From: an uncultured Opitutales bacterium
GTDB taxonomy: Bacteria > Verrucomicrobiota > Verrucomicrobiia > Opitutales > Intestinicryptomonadaceae
Reading direction: 5' to 3'
Assembly (NCBI GenBank): GCA_900546565.1
Contig: URDC01000002.1
Location: forward strand, 96,056-160,055
DNA: 64,000 nucleotides
Every line of letters starts with the position of its first letter. Positions within the stretch are counted from its first letter, which is position 1. Shown in pieces: positions 44,316 through 53,927 of the stretch. Made by a program: the position numbers and the translations under genes. The notes below the pieces were generated by a model, which was given only the letters and a program-made list of their open reading frames with translations, ran no database searches and was not told where the DNA came from.

Positions 44316-46064
44316 CTACTGTCGGGGTGGCTGGGAGGTATCGGAAAATGTCCAATCGATTAGGGTTGCCTGTGGCGACTTGCGGCGGTTCCAACGGTTC
44401 CAGCCGAGTTTTATTGCCAAGTCAATCGGTTTGCCAACGGGCGGGATGTTTTGCGCGAAACGCCACGCGACGCCGTTTATCCATCCGCCGCTTAAAAGCG
44501 GTATCTGGAAGCGGAAGTTTTGTCCCACTCCGAAAGGCTCGGGTTCTTTTGCAAGCTGCACGTTTTTGAGCGCGAAGATAGGCTCTTTATTGCCCTCCCC
44601 GAATGGGTGTATCAACTCCAACTCGTCGAGCAATTCAAGTCCGACATCCTCCGAATTGAGGGTCAAATTGATTTTAACCTTTGGCGAAAAATCGAAATCC
44701 TCCCCGTAGCGTTCGTTTATTGTTTTTGCAAGGCGTTCGCGGAATTCGTCGACTTTGCCCTCCCTGACCGAGACGCCGACAGCCATTGGGTGTCCGCCCC
44801 AACTGCCGAGCAAATCGACGCACGACTGCAAACACTCTACCATATCGACGCCAAGTATGCTGCGCCCCGAGCCCTTTGTATAACCGTTGTCGACCTCGCC
44901 GAAGACGATTACGGGTTTGTGGTATTCGCGGCTGAGTTTGCCCGCGATGATTCCGACGACACCGGGATGCCAAGACGGATCGTAGACGATTATGCACGAA
45001 TATTTGTCAAGGTTGTTTTCTCTGACCTGTTTTATGGCGTCATCCAAAACAACGCGCTCGATATCCTGACGCTCTTTATTGATGTCGTTGAGTTCGCAAG
45101 CCGCGCGGTAACAGGTTGTGAAATCGTCGCCCAAGAGCATGTCGAGCGGCAACGATGCATCGGCAAGACGCCCGCTGGCGTTGATTCTCGGCCCGAGTTT
45201 GAACGAAATGTCTATGGGAGTGATGTCGTCGCCGAGCGCGATTCCGCTTGCCTGTATCAATGCCTGAATCCCCGTGCGACGCGTCGTTTTCAGGCGTTTT
45301 ATACCGTAACGGGCGAGTATGCGGTTTTCGTCGGTAAGCGACACGAGGTCGGCGACTGTCCCCATTGCTACAAGGTCGAGATAATCCTTCAAATTTATGT
45401 TCCACGCAACGCCGTTATTGCGCGCGCGCATTTCCTTTATTATTCCGTGGGCGAGTTTGAAGACGAGGCCTACGGTGCAAAGATTGCGCCACGGCGCACC
45501 CTCGATATCGAAAACGTGAGGGTTTATCAGAATGTGGTCGTCGGCGCAGACGGCCTCTTTCGCCTGATGGTGGTCTACAATAACCAAGTCGATTCCCTTG
45601 CCTCGGATGAATTTTATTGCGTCGACGGCGTTTGTGCCGCAGTCCAAGGCAATGAGCAAGTCGGGATTGCCGTCCGAAAGGGCGCGTTCGAGTGCCGACT
45701 TGCTCAATCCGTAGCCCTCCTCCATTCGGCGCGGCACGAAATAACTCGGGCTGATTCCGAAGCAACGCAATATGCTAACGAGCAATGTTGTGCTTGTGAT
45801 TCCGTCGACGTCGTAATCGCCGAAGACAAGAATTTTTTGTTTTTTATCGACTGCCTCGATTATTCGCAACACTGCCGCGCGAAGGTTTTTGACGCTAAAC
45901 GGATCTTCCAAATTTGCCAATTTCGGACGCAAGAACATTTTTGCCCGAATTGGGTCGGAATACCCGCGTTGCAGAATCAATGCCCCCAACAATGGGCTCA
46001 CGCCGAGGTATGCCCCCAAATCGGCGGCAAGCTTTTTATCAAACTCTGCGTATTCCCATTTCAT
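44316..46064 (-). CDS. recJ: Single-stranded-DNA-specific exonuclease RecJ
   Basis: The 582-residue protein has the DHH-family motifs: FGDYDVDGITS (residues 81-91), LIALDCGTNA, IVDHHQA, a C-terminal DHHA1 domain with KGSGRSILGVDMVECLQ and GGHPMAVGVSV, and an OB fold. It degrades ssDNA 5'-3' in recombination and mismatch repair. The start codon is preceded almost directly by a tandem repeat array, and no clear Shine-Dalgarno is visible. Confidence 0.95.
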   Translation of the reverse strand: MKWEYAEFDKKLAADLGAYLGVSPLLGALILQRGYSDPIRAKMFLRPKLANLEDPFSVKNLRAAVLRIIEAVDKKQKILVFGDYDVDGITSTTLLVSILRCFGISPSYFVPRRMEEGYGLSKSALERALSDGNPDLLIALDCGTNAVDAIKFIRGKGIDLVIVDHHQAKEAVCADDHILINPHVFDIEGAPWRNLCTVGLVFKLAHGIIKEMRARNNGVAWNINLKDYLDLVAMGTVADLVSLTDENRILARYGIKRLKTTRRTGIQALIQASGIALGDDITPIDISFKLGPRINASGRLADASLPLDMLLGDDFTTCYRAACELNDINKERQDIERVVLDDAIKQVRENNLDKYSCIIVYDPSWHPGVVGIIAGKLSREYHKPVIVFGEVDNGYTKGSGRSILGVDMVECLQSCVDLLGSWGGHPMAVGVSVREGKVDEFRERLAKTINERYGEDFDFSPKVKINLTLNSEDVGLELLDELELIHPFGEGNKEPIFALKNVQLAKEPEPFGVGQNFRFQIPLLSGGWINGVAWRFAQNIPPVGKPIDLAIKLGWNRWNRRKSPQATLIDWTFSDTSQPPRQ

Positions 46065-46070
46065 TTAAAT

Positions 46071-46456
46071 GTTTTGTAAGTGGCGCGATTGGCTTTGCCA
46101 ATGCACTTTGCCCGCTGGGCGGGCTGCCATTGTTTTGTAAGTGGCGCGATTGGCTTTGCCAATGCGCTTTGCCCGCTGGGCGGGCTGCCATTGTTTTGTA
46201 AGCGGCGCGATTGGCTTTGCCAATGCGCTTTGTTTATTGGTTAAAGTTATGTTGGTGTTTGTCAAAGCGGACATTGCGTAGCAATCCGCGCCTGTGCACG
46301 TCATTTAAAAAAATTGGCTTTGTCAATGCGCTTTGTTTATTGGTTAAAGCAAAGCGGGATATTGACTGTAAGTCAATCCCGCTTCGGTGAAAAATATGTA
46401 GGCGTTGGGCAAAGGCACATCGGCAACACCGATTGCCGCCAGTGCCCGTCAAAAAA
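46071..46456 (-). repeat. 61-bp tandem repeat and interspersed hairpin repeats between secDF and recJ
   Basis: A 61-base unit is repeated at 46071, 46132 and (partial) 46193; each full copy holds two hairpins (gattggctttgccaat and gcccgctgggcgggc). A-type repeats follow at 46243-46312 (attgcgtagcaat hairpin), 46346-46394 (attgactgtaagtcaat) and 46396-46456 (atcggcaacaccgat). The first array base lies 6 bases from the recJ ATG and the last unit touches the secDF stop, so the whole 392-base gap is repeat DNA. The units are written here on the plus strand; both flanking genes read from the minus strand. Confidence 0.85.
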
Positions 46457-49072
46457 CTAATTCCAAGAACGGGTTTCGATTGAATCCTGAGATTTTTCGA
46501 CACGTTCGCGGTTGCCTTTGTTCCACCAATAGAACACGGGGCTTGCGATAAATATCGAAGAGAACGTGCCTACGAGAATTCCCAAAATGAAGACCAACGA
46601 GAAGTCTACAATGATACCCGTGCCGAAGACGAACAACGCAAATGCCGCCAAGAACGTGCTTATGCTGGTAAGGAGCGTTCTGGAAAGAGTGCGGTTGATT
46701 GAGTAATTGATGACTTCTTTGAGGGTCATTTCTGGGCGCAGTTGCAATTCTTCGCGGATACGGTCGAAAATGATGATTTTATCGTTGATTGAATAACCCA
46801 TAACCATCAAGACCGCAGCAACCATAGGCGCGGAGAACTGTCCGCTGCCGACGCCCCAGACGCCGAAAATTACATACAGACCGACACACAAAACGACATC
46901 GTGGAATGTCGCTACAAGCGCGCCGATACCGTAGCTGAATTCAAAGCGGAAGGCGACATAGAGAAGAATCATCACGAGCGAAAGCGCGATTGCAATGAAG
47001 GCGTCTTTGGTGATATCGCTACTGACAGACGCTCCGACGCTGTTCTGACCCACCAGATACAACCCCGCATCGGGGAAGGTTTTCTGCAACATATCGAATG
47101 CCTGCTGCCCCTTTTCGTTTTCGACCTGCAAGACGAGGCGTTCGGCCTTCGAAGAGAGGTCTACCTGATAGGACGCCTGAATTTCGCCAAGCGAGCCCTC
47201 GCCCGTCGATGTGCTCAACGCCAAAATGTTTTCGATGGGGATTTTCTTGTCTGGCGTGTAGCCGATTGTCACGAGATCGCCGCCTGTAAAGTCGATACTC
47301 AGAGTTTTGTCGCCGCGGTAAATCAAAACCGCGATGCCTATGAGAACGACTGTCCAAGAGAGAATAAACGAGCCCTTGACGAACTGGAAGAAATCGATGT
47401 TTGAGTCGGCCTTAATGAGAAACGCCTTGCCCAGCGACTTGCGAATCCAGCGGTATTTTACGCCGAATTCGAGCATTCCGCGGCTGAGAACCAAGCAGCA
47501 GAAAAGTGTCGTGAAGATACCGACGGCAAGCGTGACGCCGAAACCCTTGACGGGGCCTGTGCCGAATTTCCACAAGATAACCGCTGAAAGAAGTGTTGTG
47601 ATGTTGGCGTCGAAGATTGCCGAGAATGCCTTTTCGTAGCCCGCCATGAGCGACGACCACAGACTTTTGCCAAGGTGCGACTCCTCGCGCATACGCTCGA
47701 ACACCAGAATGTTGGAGTCGACCGCCATACCGAGCGTGAGCACCAATGCCGCGATGCCGGGGAGTGTCATTGTTGCCCCGAAGCTTGCCAATACGCCCAC
47801 CAGAATGAAGATGTTTACGATCACCGAAATGACCGCAACAACGCCCATTGTCTTATAGACGAAAATCATAAAAAGAACCGTCAATGCCGTGCCGATACCA
47901 GCCGCCAAGAATGAGCTGTCCTTTGCAGAATCGGCAAGAGATGGTCCGACCTCGTTGAGGGAGGTGCGTTTCAAGCCGACGGAAAGCGGGTTGTTGAGCG
48001 CGTTGGCAAGTTCGACTGCCTCGCGGCGCGTGAAGTTGCCCGTAATTGAGCCGCGTTCGCTAATGACGCTCTGGATATTCGGCGCACTCATAAGGCGTCC
48101 GTCGAGAACGATTGCAAGGGGCTGCTTTACGCCCGTCTGCTTGTCTTCGTCCAAAATCGTGCGAGTGATTCTTTCGAAGACCTTGGAGCCTTCCGTTGTG
48201 AATTCCATACTCACACTGAAACGGCTGGTGTCTTCCATCGCAGGATACGCCTTCTTGATGATGTCGCCCGAGGCTTCGGGGCGGATTTTAACATACAAAG
48301 GCTCTTGCGTGACTTTCCCTCCGCGCTCATTTTCCATCAACATTACTTCGTAACCCGCAGGGATTTCGGAGGCGGGCGGCTTTATGGACGACGGACGCTG
48401 GAAACGGTGGACCTTACGGAATTCGAGCTTTGCGGGGCGCGAGAGTTCCTCGATTGCCTCGGGGTTGTCTTTGAGCGAGACGCCCGGCATTTGGACTTCA
48501 ATCGACTTGCTGCCCATCAAGCGGATTGTAGGCTCGGTGACGCCGAGGCCGTTGATACGGTTGTTCATAACGACAAGCACGTCTTCAAGCTGGCCTTTGC
48601 GGGCGAAGTCGTCGCCGTCGAGGTTTTTATCGTCGATTTCAAGTGTGAACGAAACGCCGCCCTGCAAGTCCAAGCCCTTTTTGAGTGCGCCCTTGCTCTG
48701 GCGGTAAAGCTCTTTCAGCAGAATGTCGTTGCGTTTTTTGAGGATTTTTATGTCCGAAACGTTGACATCGGGAAAATATTTCGATAGGTCGACATCGTTG
48801 GCGTCGGCGTATTCGCGCAACGCAATATAGAGTGTGGGCGATTTTGCGGGATTGTTTTTGTAGTTCGCCTTGTCGACGCGAGCCTCGGCAGCGGGCAGAA
48901 TTTTTTTGGCGAATTCGTCCTGATTTGCGGTTGCGCGAGTCTGAATGTAGGTTTCAAACGGCGTGTCGGTTACGGGAATCATAGATGATGCCGCCCAGAT
49001 TACGACCAACGCCGCAACGACGAACTTCCACAATATACCCGAATTTTGATTTTGAGTGTCTTGCAATGACAT
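46457..49072 (-). CDS. secDF: Fused protein translocase subunit SecDF
   Basis: The 871-residue membrane protein joins SecD (about 1-550) and SecF (about 560-860), which use the proton gradient to help complete Sec export. The SecD half has DLQGGVSFTLEID, the P1 head and GMAVDSNILVFERMREE; the SecF half has SIDFTGGDLVTIGYT and MGYSINDKIIIFDRIREEL. Twelve membrane segments are expected. It follows yajC by 83 bases, forming the usual yajC-secDF operon. Its stop abuts an interspersed repeat. Confidence 0.97.
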   Translation of the reverse strand: MSLQDTQNQNSGILWKFVVAALVVIWAASSMIPVTDTPFETYIQTRATANQDEFAKKILPAAEARVDKANYKNNPAKSPTLYIALREYADANDVDLSKYFPDVNVSDIKILKKRNDILLKELYRQSKGALKKGLDLQGGVSFTLEIDDKNLDGDDFARKGQLEDVLVVMNNRINGLGVTEPTIRLMGSKSIEVQMPGVSLKDNPEAIEELSRPAKLEFRKVHRFQRPSSIKPPASEIPAGYEVMLMENERGGKVTQEPLYVKIRPEASGDIIKKAYPAMEDTSRFSVSMEFTTEGSKVFERITRTILDEDKQTGVKQPLAIVLDGRLMSAPNIQSVISERGSITGNFTRREAVELANALNNPLSVGLKRTSLNEVGPSLADSAKDSSFLAAGIGTALTVLFMIFVYKTMGVVAVISVIVNIFILVGVLASFGATMTLPGIAALVLTLGMAVDSNILVFERMREESHLGKSLWSSLMAGYEKAFSAIFDANITTLLSAVILWKFGTGPVKGFGVTLAVGIFTTLFCCLVLSRGMLEFGVKYRWIRKSLGKAFLIKADSNIDFFQFVKGSFILSWTVVLIGIAVLIYRGDKTLSIDFTGGDLVTIGYTPDKKIPIENILALSTSTGEGSLGEIQASYQVDLSSKAERLVLQVENEKGQQAFDMLQKTFPDAGLYLVGQNSVGASVSSDITKDAFIAIALSLVMILLYVAFRFEFSYGIGALVATFHDVVLCVGLYVIFGVWGVGSGQFSAPMVAAVLMVMGYSINDKIIIFDRIREELQLRPEMTLKEVINYSINRTLSRTLLTSISTFLAAFALFVFGTGIIVDFSLVFILGILVGTFSSIFIASPVFYWWNKGNRERVEKSQDSIETRSWN

Positions 49073-49155
49073 TTGATGTTATCCTTTTTCTGTTTATAAA
49101 ATGCGCGAAACGCCGCCCCGAAGCAGGTGCGGCGCGTCCGTAAAAACGGTCGGGA

Positions 49156-49491
49156 TTATTTCTTTTCCGCCGCGGCGGGTTCGTCCGAAACTTTTTCGTT
49201 TATCGCCGATTTGAGGAACTCGACTTTCGTATTGTCGCAGACTTTTACGGTGAAGGTCTTTTCGTTGACGTTCGTGATTGTGCCGAAAATGCCGCCGATT
49301 GTCACGATTTTGTCGCCCGTTTTGAGCTCGCTAATCATCTTTGCGTGCTGTTTTTGACGCTTGCGCTGTGGGGCAATCATTAAGAAATACATCGCGCCGA
49401 ACATCAACACGATAAAAATTAACATCTGCGAGCCGCCGCCTTGCGGCTGCGCAGCGGCTTCCTGAGCGATAATTGATACGAAGTTTTCCAT
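49156..49491 (-). CDS. yajC: Sec translocase accessory protein YajC
   Basis: The 111-residue protein starts MENFVSIIAQEAAAQPQGGG, has one membrane helix (LIFIVLMFGAMYFLMI) and the conserved PQRKRQKQHAKMISELKTGD and VTIGGIFGTITNV segments. It associates with SecDF. The tail is Ala/Glu/Lys-rich. I used the ATG at 49491, which begins the conserved part. Confidence 0.95.
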   Translation of the reverse strand: MENFVSIIAQEAAAQPQGGGSQMLIFIVLMFGAMYFLMIAPQRKRQKQHAKMISELKTGDKIVTIGGIFGTITNVNEKTFTVKVCDNTKVEFLKSAINEKVSDEPAAAEKK

Positions 49492-49615
49492 AATTTGCAA
49501 ATTGTTAAAACTATCGCAAAATTCAAACATTCCCTTCCGCCCCTGTCAACGTTAAAGTAAAAAAGGATTTTACGAATGTAAAAGACTTTTTACATTATTT
49601 TTTCGGATTAGAACC

Positions 49616-49749
49616 AACGTGTGAGCCGTAAAAACGCGCGAGGCTCGTGCTAAAAGACGCGTTTGTGAGCTGGTGGGATAGTGCTTTTGCACAGACCACC
49701 CGAACAAACCGTCTTTTAGTCGAGCTCTTGGCTTTGCCAATTCAACGTT
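49616..49749. ncRNA. Candidate structured RNA with a rod-like fold
   Basis: In the 548-base gap between yajC and gpmI, nested complementary blocks form one long interrupted hairpin. They are aacgt/acgtt (49616/49745), agcc/ggct (49624/49730), ctaaaagacg/cgtcttttag (49650/49710), tttgt/acaaa, ggtgg/ccacc and gtgc/gcac at the tip. The loops are asymmetric, giving a rod like that of 6S RNA, but I cannot match any family. Strand is undecided, since neither side shows a T-run terminator in the right place. No ORF covers it. Confidence 0.4.
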
Positions 49750-49771
49750 TGCGAATTAAAAAAAAACAAAA

Positions 49772-49795
49772 AAAGGTTTTCTTTCGAAAACCTTT
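49772..49795 (-). terminator. Terminator hairpin downstream of gpmI
   Basis: A 10-bp stem aaaggttttc/gaaaaccttt with a 4-base loop is followed on the minus strand by a long T-rich run. It lies 245 bases after the gpmI stop. Confidence 0.6.
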
Positions 49796-49961
49796 AAAAT
49801 TTAGAATGTTCTATCTGCATAACAGAAGGGGGAAGCGCGGTTTGAAGTGGTTTCTCTTGTGGCGATTATGATATACGCCACAATTCAATTTGCGGAAGCA
49901 AAATCCGCGCTCGGGGGTTTACTTCGGATTCGTTTTAGACATTATTTTAACTAATAGTAAA

Positions 49962-50039
49962 AGGCGGAATTGCCTTTGGCAATCGCCGCCTCTTTCGAAT
50001 TTATAAAACCCCCGCTATTGGAAGCCCGCCCAGCGGGTT
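49962..50039 (-). repeat. Interspersed hairpin repeat, inverted, abutting the gpmI stop
   Basis: A reverse-oriented B unit: ggcggaattgcctttggcaat hairpin, cgccgcctctttcg, and then gcccgcccagcgggt. It ends exactly where the gpmI stop codon begins. The stretch 49800-49960 between hairpin and repeat holds no gene; it has a gcggaagcaaaatccgc hairpin near 49890. Confidence 0.75.
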
Positions 50040-51614
50040 TTATTGGGAGATGAGGGAGACGCCCGTCATCTCTTCGGGTTTCTTCAAGCCCATAAGCTGC
50101 AAGACGGTCGGGGCGATGTCGCCCAAGTTGCCCGTGGGGCGCATCTTCAAGCCTTCCAAGCCGCGCCCGTAGATTACTACCTCGACGGGGTTCATTGTGT
50201 GGCGCGTGTGGGGCTCGTTGACGGCGGGGTCGAAGAGCTGGTCGCTATTGCCGTGGTCGGCGGTGATTACCATAGCCGCGCCCGTTTCGTCGGCGGCCTC
50301 GGCTATCTTTTTGACGCCGTTGTCGACAGCCTCGATTGCCTTTTCGGCGGCGGCGAGATTGCCTGTGTGCCCTACCATATCGCCGTTTGCGAAGTTGACG
50401 ACGATGAGGGCGTATTTGTTCTCGCGGACTGCCTTGGCGACGGCTTCGGCCACGGCTGGCTCGCTCATTTCGGGCTTCTGGTCGTAGGTCTGGACGTCGC
50501 GGGGGGAATCAATGAGAATGCGGTCTTCGCCGGGAAACGGATCGTCGCGGTAGTCGTTGAAGAAGAAGGTGACGTGGGCGAACTTTTCGGTTTCGGCGCA
50601 GCGCAACTGCGCCAACCCGCGCGAGCTGATGTAGTCGCCGAGAATGTTGACCATTTTGGGCGGCTTCGGGAAAAGGACGTTCGGGCAGAGACCGACTTTG
50701 TATTCGGTCATCGTGCAGAAAAATACCTTGGGAGTGAGGCGGCGTTTGAAGCCGTCGAAGGCGGAATCGATGAACGCGGAGGTCATTTCGCGCGGACGGT
50801 CGCCGCGGAAATTGAAGAATATGACGGCGTCGCCGTCTTTGACGCGCCCGATAGGCTCGCCGTTTTCGACAACCCACGTCGGCGGAATGAATTCGTCGCC
50901 CTGCATATTGTCCTGAGCGGGGTGTTTATAGTAGTTTTCGAAGGCGGCTTCGGGGGTTTCGACGGCGGCAACGGTTTCCGCGCCCGTGAGGCAGTCGTAT
51001 GCCTTTTGGACTCTGTCCCAACGCTTGTCTCTGTCCATAGCCCAGAAGCGACCGATGACAGAGGCTACTTTGCCCGTTCCGTATTCCTTCATCTTGGCTT
51101 CGACGTCTTTGATGAAGCCCAAGCCGCTCGTGGGCGGAGTATCGCGCCCGTCGGTGAAGGCGTGGAGGTAGACTTTTGTGTATTTTCTGTCGCCGCAAAT
51201 TTTAAGCAGCGAATAGAGGTGGCGAAGCATTGAGTGCACGCCTGCGTCGGAACAAAGCCCGAAAAGGTGGAGTGCGCCGCCCGCGTCGAGCTTTGCAAAG
51301 ACTTCTTTGAGGACGGGACTTTCGAGAATCGAACCCGTCTGAAAACCTTTGTCTATACGGACAATTTCCTGGTCTACGACCCTGCCCGCGCCGATGTTCT
51401 GGTGCCCTACTTCGCTGTTGCCCATAATGCCTTCGGGCAGTCCGACTTCGAGACCGCACGCCTTGATTTCCGTGCGCGGCCATTTTTTCGAAAGATTTTT
51501 GCAAAAAGGCGCGTTTGCCAATTTGATAGCGTTAAACTTGTCGAGAGCGGGATTGTGGTTTTCGCCCCAACCGTCTCTGATGACTAATATTACAGGTCTT
51601 CTAACTCCGTTCAT
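50040..51614 (-). CDS. gpmI: 2,3-bisphosphoglycerate-independent phosphoglycerate mutase
   Basis: The 524-residue enzyme interconverts 3- and 2-phosphoglycerate. Motifs are LVIRDGWGENHNP (metal site), GLPEGIMGNSEVGHQNIGAG (phospho-Ser), HAFTDGRDTPPTSG and VITADHGNSDQLFD. It is full-length and carries the usual alkaline-phosphatase-like and transferase domains. It is monocistronic, with an AT-rich upstream region (51615-51700) suited to a promoter. Confidence 0.97.
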   Translation of the reverse strand: MNGVRRPVILVIRDGWGENHNPALDKFNAIKLANAPFCKNLSKKWPRTEIKACGLEVGLPEGIMGNSEVGHQNIGAGRVVDQEIVRIDKGFQTGSILESPVLKEVFAKLDAGGALHLFGLCSDAGVHSMLRHLYSLLKICGDRKYTKVYLHAFTDGRDTPPTSGLGFIKDVEAKMKEYGTGKVASVIGRFWAMDRDKRWDRVQKAYDCLTGAETVAAVETPEAAFENYYKHPAQDNMQGDEFIPPTWVVENGEPIGRVKDGDAVIFFNFRGDRPREMTSAFIDSAFDGFKRRLTPKVFFCTMTEYKVGLCPNVLFPKPPKMVNILGDYISSRGLAQLRCAETEKFAHVTFFFNDYRDDPFPGEDRILIDSPRDVQTYDQKPEMSEPAVAEAVAKAVRENKYALIVVNFANGDMVGHTGNLAAAEKAIEAVDNGVKKIAEAADETGAAMVITADHGNSDQLFDPAVNEPHTRHTMNPVEVVIYGRGLEGLKMRPTGNLGDIAPTVLQLMGLKKPEEMTGVSLISQ

Positions 51615-51837
51615 AATTGCTCTGTATTATATAAAAATTACCGACATACTATCGGCGCAAACGTTCCATTTCAACATATTTTTTTAACATATTTTGACGA
51701 TTTGCGCGAAAAAAAAAATTCAGAACAACGAATGCCTGTTTTTGGGAGGGAATTTTTAGACGGCGCACGTTGTCGGGAAAGAGTCGCAAAAGGTTTCGCC
51801 ATGTCCGACAAAAAATATCAAGCCGAAGGACGCAAAA

Positions 51838-51873
51838 ATAAAAAGCGGCGTCCGATACCGAACGCCGCTTTTG
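51838..51873 (-). terminator. Rho-independent terminator of the PEP-CTERM gene
   Basis: On the minus strand aaaagcggcgt...acgccgctttt is followed by a T-rich run, about 50 bases after the gene's stop. The rest of the 306-base gap 51615-51920 shows no gene. Confidence 0.85.
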
Positions 51874-51920
51874 AGTGCGTATTTTTTTCCGCGAAAGGCT
51901 AAATGCGCAACCGCCCGCCG

Positions 51921-53588
51921 CTATTTGCGGCGACGCCACGCGACGAACCCGAGCGCGAGCGCGCCGAAGATTGCCGCATACGTTGCGGGCTCGGGAACTA
52001 CATATGCGCCCGAAACGACTGTGCCGTCGGCGAATGTGTAGTCGCTGGCGACGAACTTGTAATCTTCGCCTTCGATGAATTCCCAAGTCTTGTTTGTGGC
52101 ATCGAAGAGGTGGATTGCGTTGTTGCGGATTGCGCTGACGATGTCTTCGCCGAAGAAGAGTGTCTTGCTGCCGAAGTCGTCGAGCGAAAGGTAGATGTTA
52201 ATATCTCCCGAAGCCGCCGCCTGAGTGCCCGTGGCAAAGCCCATAGCAGTTTCCTCAGCCGTCATAAGAACCATATTGCGGATTGCGAGGGTTTTTGAGG
52301 TATCGAGCTGCAAGGTGAGTGTCGAACCCGTGAAGAATTTGAATGTGCCAAACTCGTTGTCGACGGCGTTATTGATTGTGGTATTGGCGGCAGTAAAGCC
52401 CGTCCAGAGCGCTTTACCTCCCTCTGTGACATATGACCAACCCGCGACGAAGAATTCCGACGCGCCCTGTTTTTTGCCCCCGATGCTGAACACGTTTGAC
52501 GATTTCAGCACCAAATTCGAGCCGTTGCCGAGGAAGATTCTGTTGGCGAACTCGAAGGAATCGGCGGCGATGCCTGCGTTGAGTGTTGTTGTGCCCTTTT
52601 GCAAGTAGGAGCCGACTGCGCCCGTTTTTGTTTCGTCAATCGTTGTCGAAGCCGTTTGGTTGATTTTCGCGCCCGCGTTGAATGTGGCGGTAGCCCAAGT
52701 TACGTTGTATCTTTCGATACCGCTTGCGGTAATTGCGCCGTCGACCTGCAACAAGCCGTTTGAAGTGAGCTTGCCATTTGCACCCGAGCCGGAGGCGTTG
52801 AAGCCGCCGTCAGTCCAGATTACGGCGTTCTTTGCGATATTGACATCGCAGGGATCCCAAGCGTTAAAATTACCCGTGGCGTAGAAGCCCGAATTTTCCG
52901 ACACGTTGAAAGAACCGGCACAACGGTTCACGCCCCAATTTTTGACGAAGCCCTTGATGTTTACGGCGGAGGATACGATAATCATTGCGGCATCGCGCGT
53001 TGAAACAGTCGAACCGAACAATTTGTTCGCGCCGGCGCACGAAGCGGCAAAGTCGATTTCGCCCTCGTTATAAACTGCGTCTTTGCCCGAAATATTGAGG
53101 GTCAAATTTCTGATGTTTATACCCGCATTGCCCGAAGTGTCGTCGGGGTTGGTCGCGCTGATTCTCGCAACAATACCGCCTTGGGGATTTTGCGTGGTGT
53201 CGATATTCAAAACGGAATTCGCTTTGCTCGCGCCCGTGAAGGCATTGGCCTTGTCGTAAATACGCATTTCTGCGCCATCGGCGACAGTCAAATTGAGCGT
53301 CTGCCCCGAGCCGATATAGATATTGTTGAAGTTGCGCGTTGCCTTTGTTTTGTCACTCGATTCGTTCTTGGCGTCGAAAAGCAGGTCGAGGGTTGTGCCT
53401 TCAAAACCTATGACGGAAGTTTCGGTTGGCGCGCCGTTTGTCCAAGTTGCCTCGGTCCATTTGAGCTCTCCCGATGCCGCTTCGATTTTTGTAGTGGGTA
53501 CTGTCGGAGTTACCGCAGCATATGCCGCACCTACAAACAAACCCACTGCGGCGATAACCGCCGTTTTCATGCATATTTCCATATTCAT
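51921..53588 (-). CDS. PEP-CTERM surface protein with beta-helix-like repeats
   Basis: The 555-residue protein has a signal peptide (about 7-25, TAVIAAVGLFVGAAYAA) and a long Ser/Thr/Asn/Gly-rich body with repeated strand patterns (VLNIDTTQNPQGGIVARI, TLNISGKDAVYNEGEIDF, NTTINNAVDNEFGTFKF), as in passenger beta-helices. It ends in a PEP-CTERM sorting signal: VPEP, a hydrophobic helix, then WRRRK. Such proteins are cut by an exosortase, which is not encoded in this window. The ATG at 53588 has AAAGGAAA upstream; an ATG 6 codons later is also possible. Confidence 0.85.
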   Translation of the reverse strand: MNMEICMKTAVIAAVGLFVGAAYAAVTPTVPTTKIEAASGELKWTEATWTNGAPTETSVIGFEGTTLDLLFDAKNESSDKTKATRNFNNIYIGSGQTLNLTVADGAEMRIYDKANAFTGASKANSVLNIDTTQNPQGGIVARISATNPDDTSGNAGINIRNLTLNISGKDAVYNEGEIDFAASCAGANKLFGSTVSTRDAAMIIVSSAVNIKGFVKNWGVNRCAGSFNVSENSGFYATGNFNAWDPCDVNIAKNAVIWTDGGFNASGSGANGKLTSNGLLQVDGAITASGIERYNVTWATATFNAGAKINQTASTTIDETKTGAVGSYLQKGTTTLNAGIAADSFEFANRIFLGNGSNLVLKSSNVFSIGGKKQGASEFFVAGWSYVTEGGKALWTGFTAANTTINNAVDNEFGTFKFFTGSTLTLQLDTSKTLAIRNMVLMTAEETAMGFATGTQAAASGDINIYLSLDDFGSKTLFFGEDIVSAIRNNAIHLFDATNKTWEFIEGEDYKFVASDYTFADGTVVSGAYVVPEPATYAAIFGALALGFVAWRRRK

Positions 53589-53871
53589 AATTTCCTTTAT
53601 CTAATAGGTTATTGTTAGATTTTCGTGGACGAAAATACCCCCCCCGAGAAAAATGCAAGTTTTTTTTAACATCCTATGAATCCGAAAAATCCGAGCGAAA
53701 AAAATAAAGAAACAAGCAAAGGAATATGTTTTGGAATATTGATGGGAATCGCCACAGTAAACGAAGGGTTTTATGCGGATTTTAGCGGCATTTTTTCAAG
53801 CATAAAAACGCATGTTCAAAACACAAACGACGCACGCGCCACGCACAAGACAACTCCCCTCAACCCCCGAT
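53589..53871. other. Intergenic region upstream of the PEP-CTERM gene
   Basis: These 283 bases hold the likely promoter of the minus-strand PEP-CTERM gene. A 65-codon open frame at 53676-53873 has no family resemblance and unusual composition, so I do not call it a gene. Confidence 0.5.
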
Positions 53872-53927
53872 AATCAAACAAAAAAGCCTGCAAACTGCGA
53901 TGTTTACAGGCCTTTATTTTGGTCGAG
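53872..53927. repeat. 56-bp direct repeat, left copy (duplicated tRNA-Pro 3' end and terminator)
   Basis: It matches 56836-56891 with one mismatch. It contains the terminator hairpin and the ACCA plus last acceptor bases of tRNA-Pro. Just beyond it, tcgagccacc (53927-53936) resembles the tRNA T-arm ttcgaaccacc, suggesting a decayed larger copy. It marks the left edge of the AT-rich insert. The 265 bases that follow, to 54192, are AT-rich and show no gene. Confidence 0.8.

Noticed and set aside
49616..49749. tRNA or tmRNA in the yajC-gpmI gap
   Set aside because: A ggttctaatcc stretch resembles a T-arm on the minus strand, but no acceptor stem, anticodon arm or tmRNA tag frame can be drawn.
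53676..53873. 65-codon open frame before the tRNA-Pro repeat
   Set aside because: No family resemblance, no ribosome binding site, and its end runs into the duplicated terminator region.
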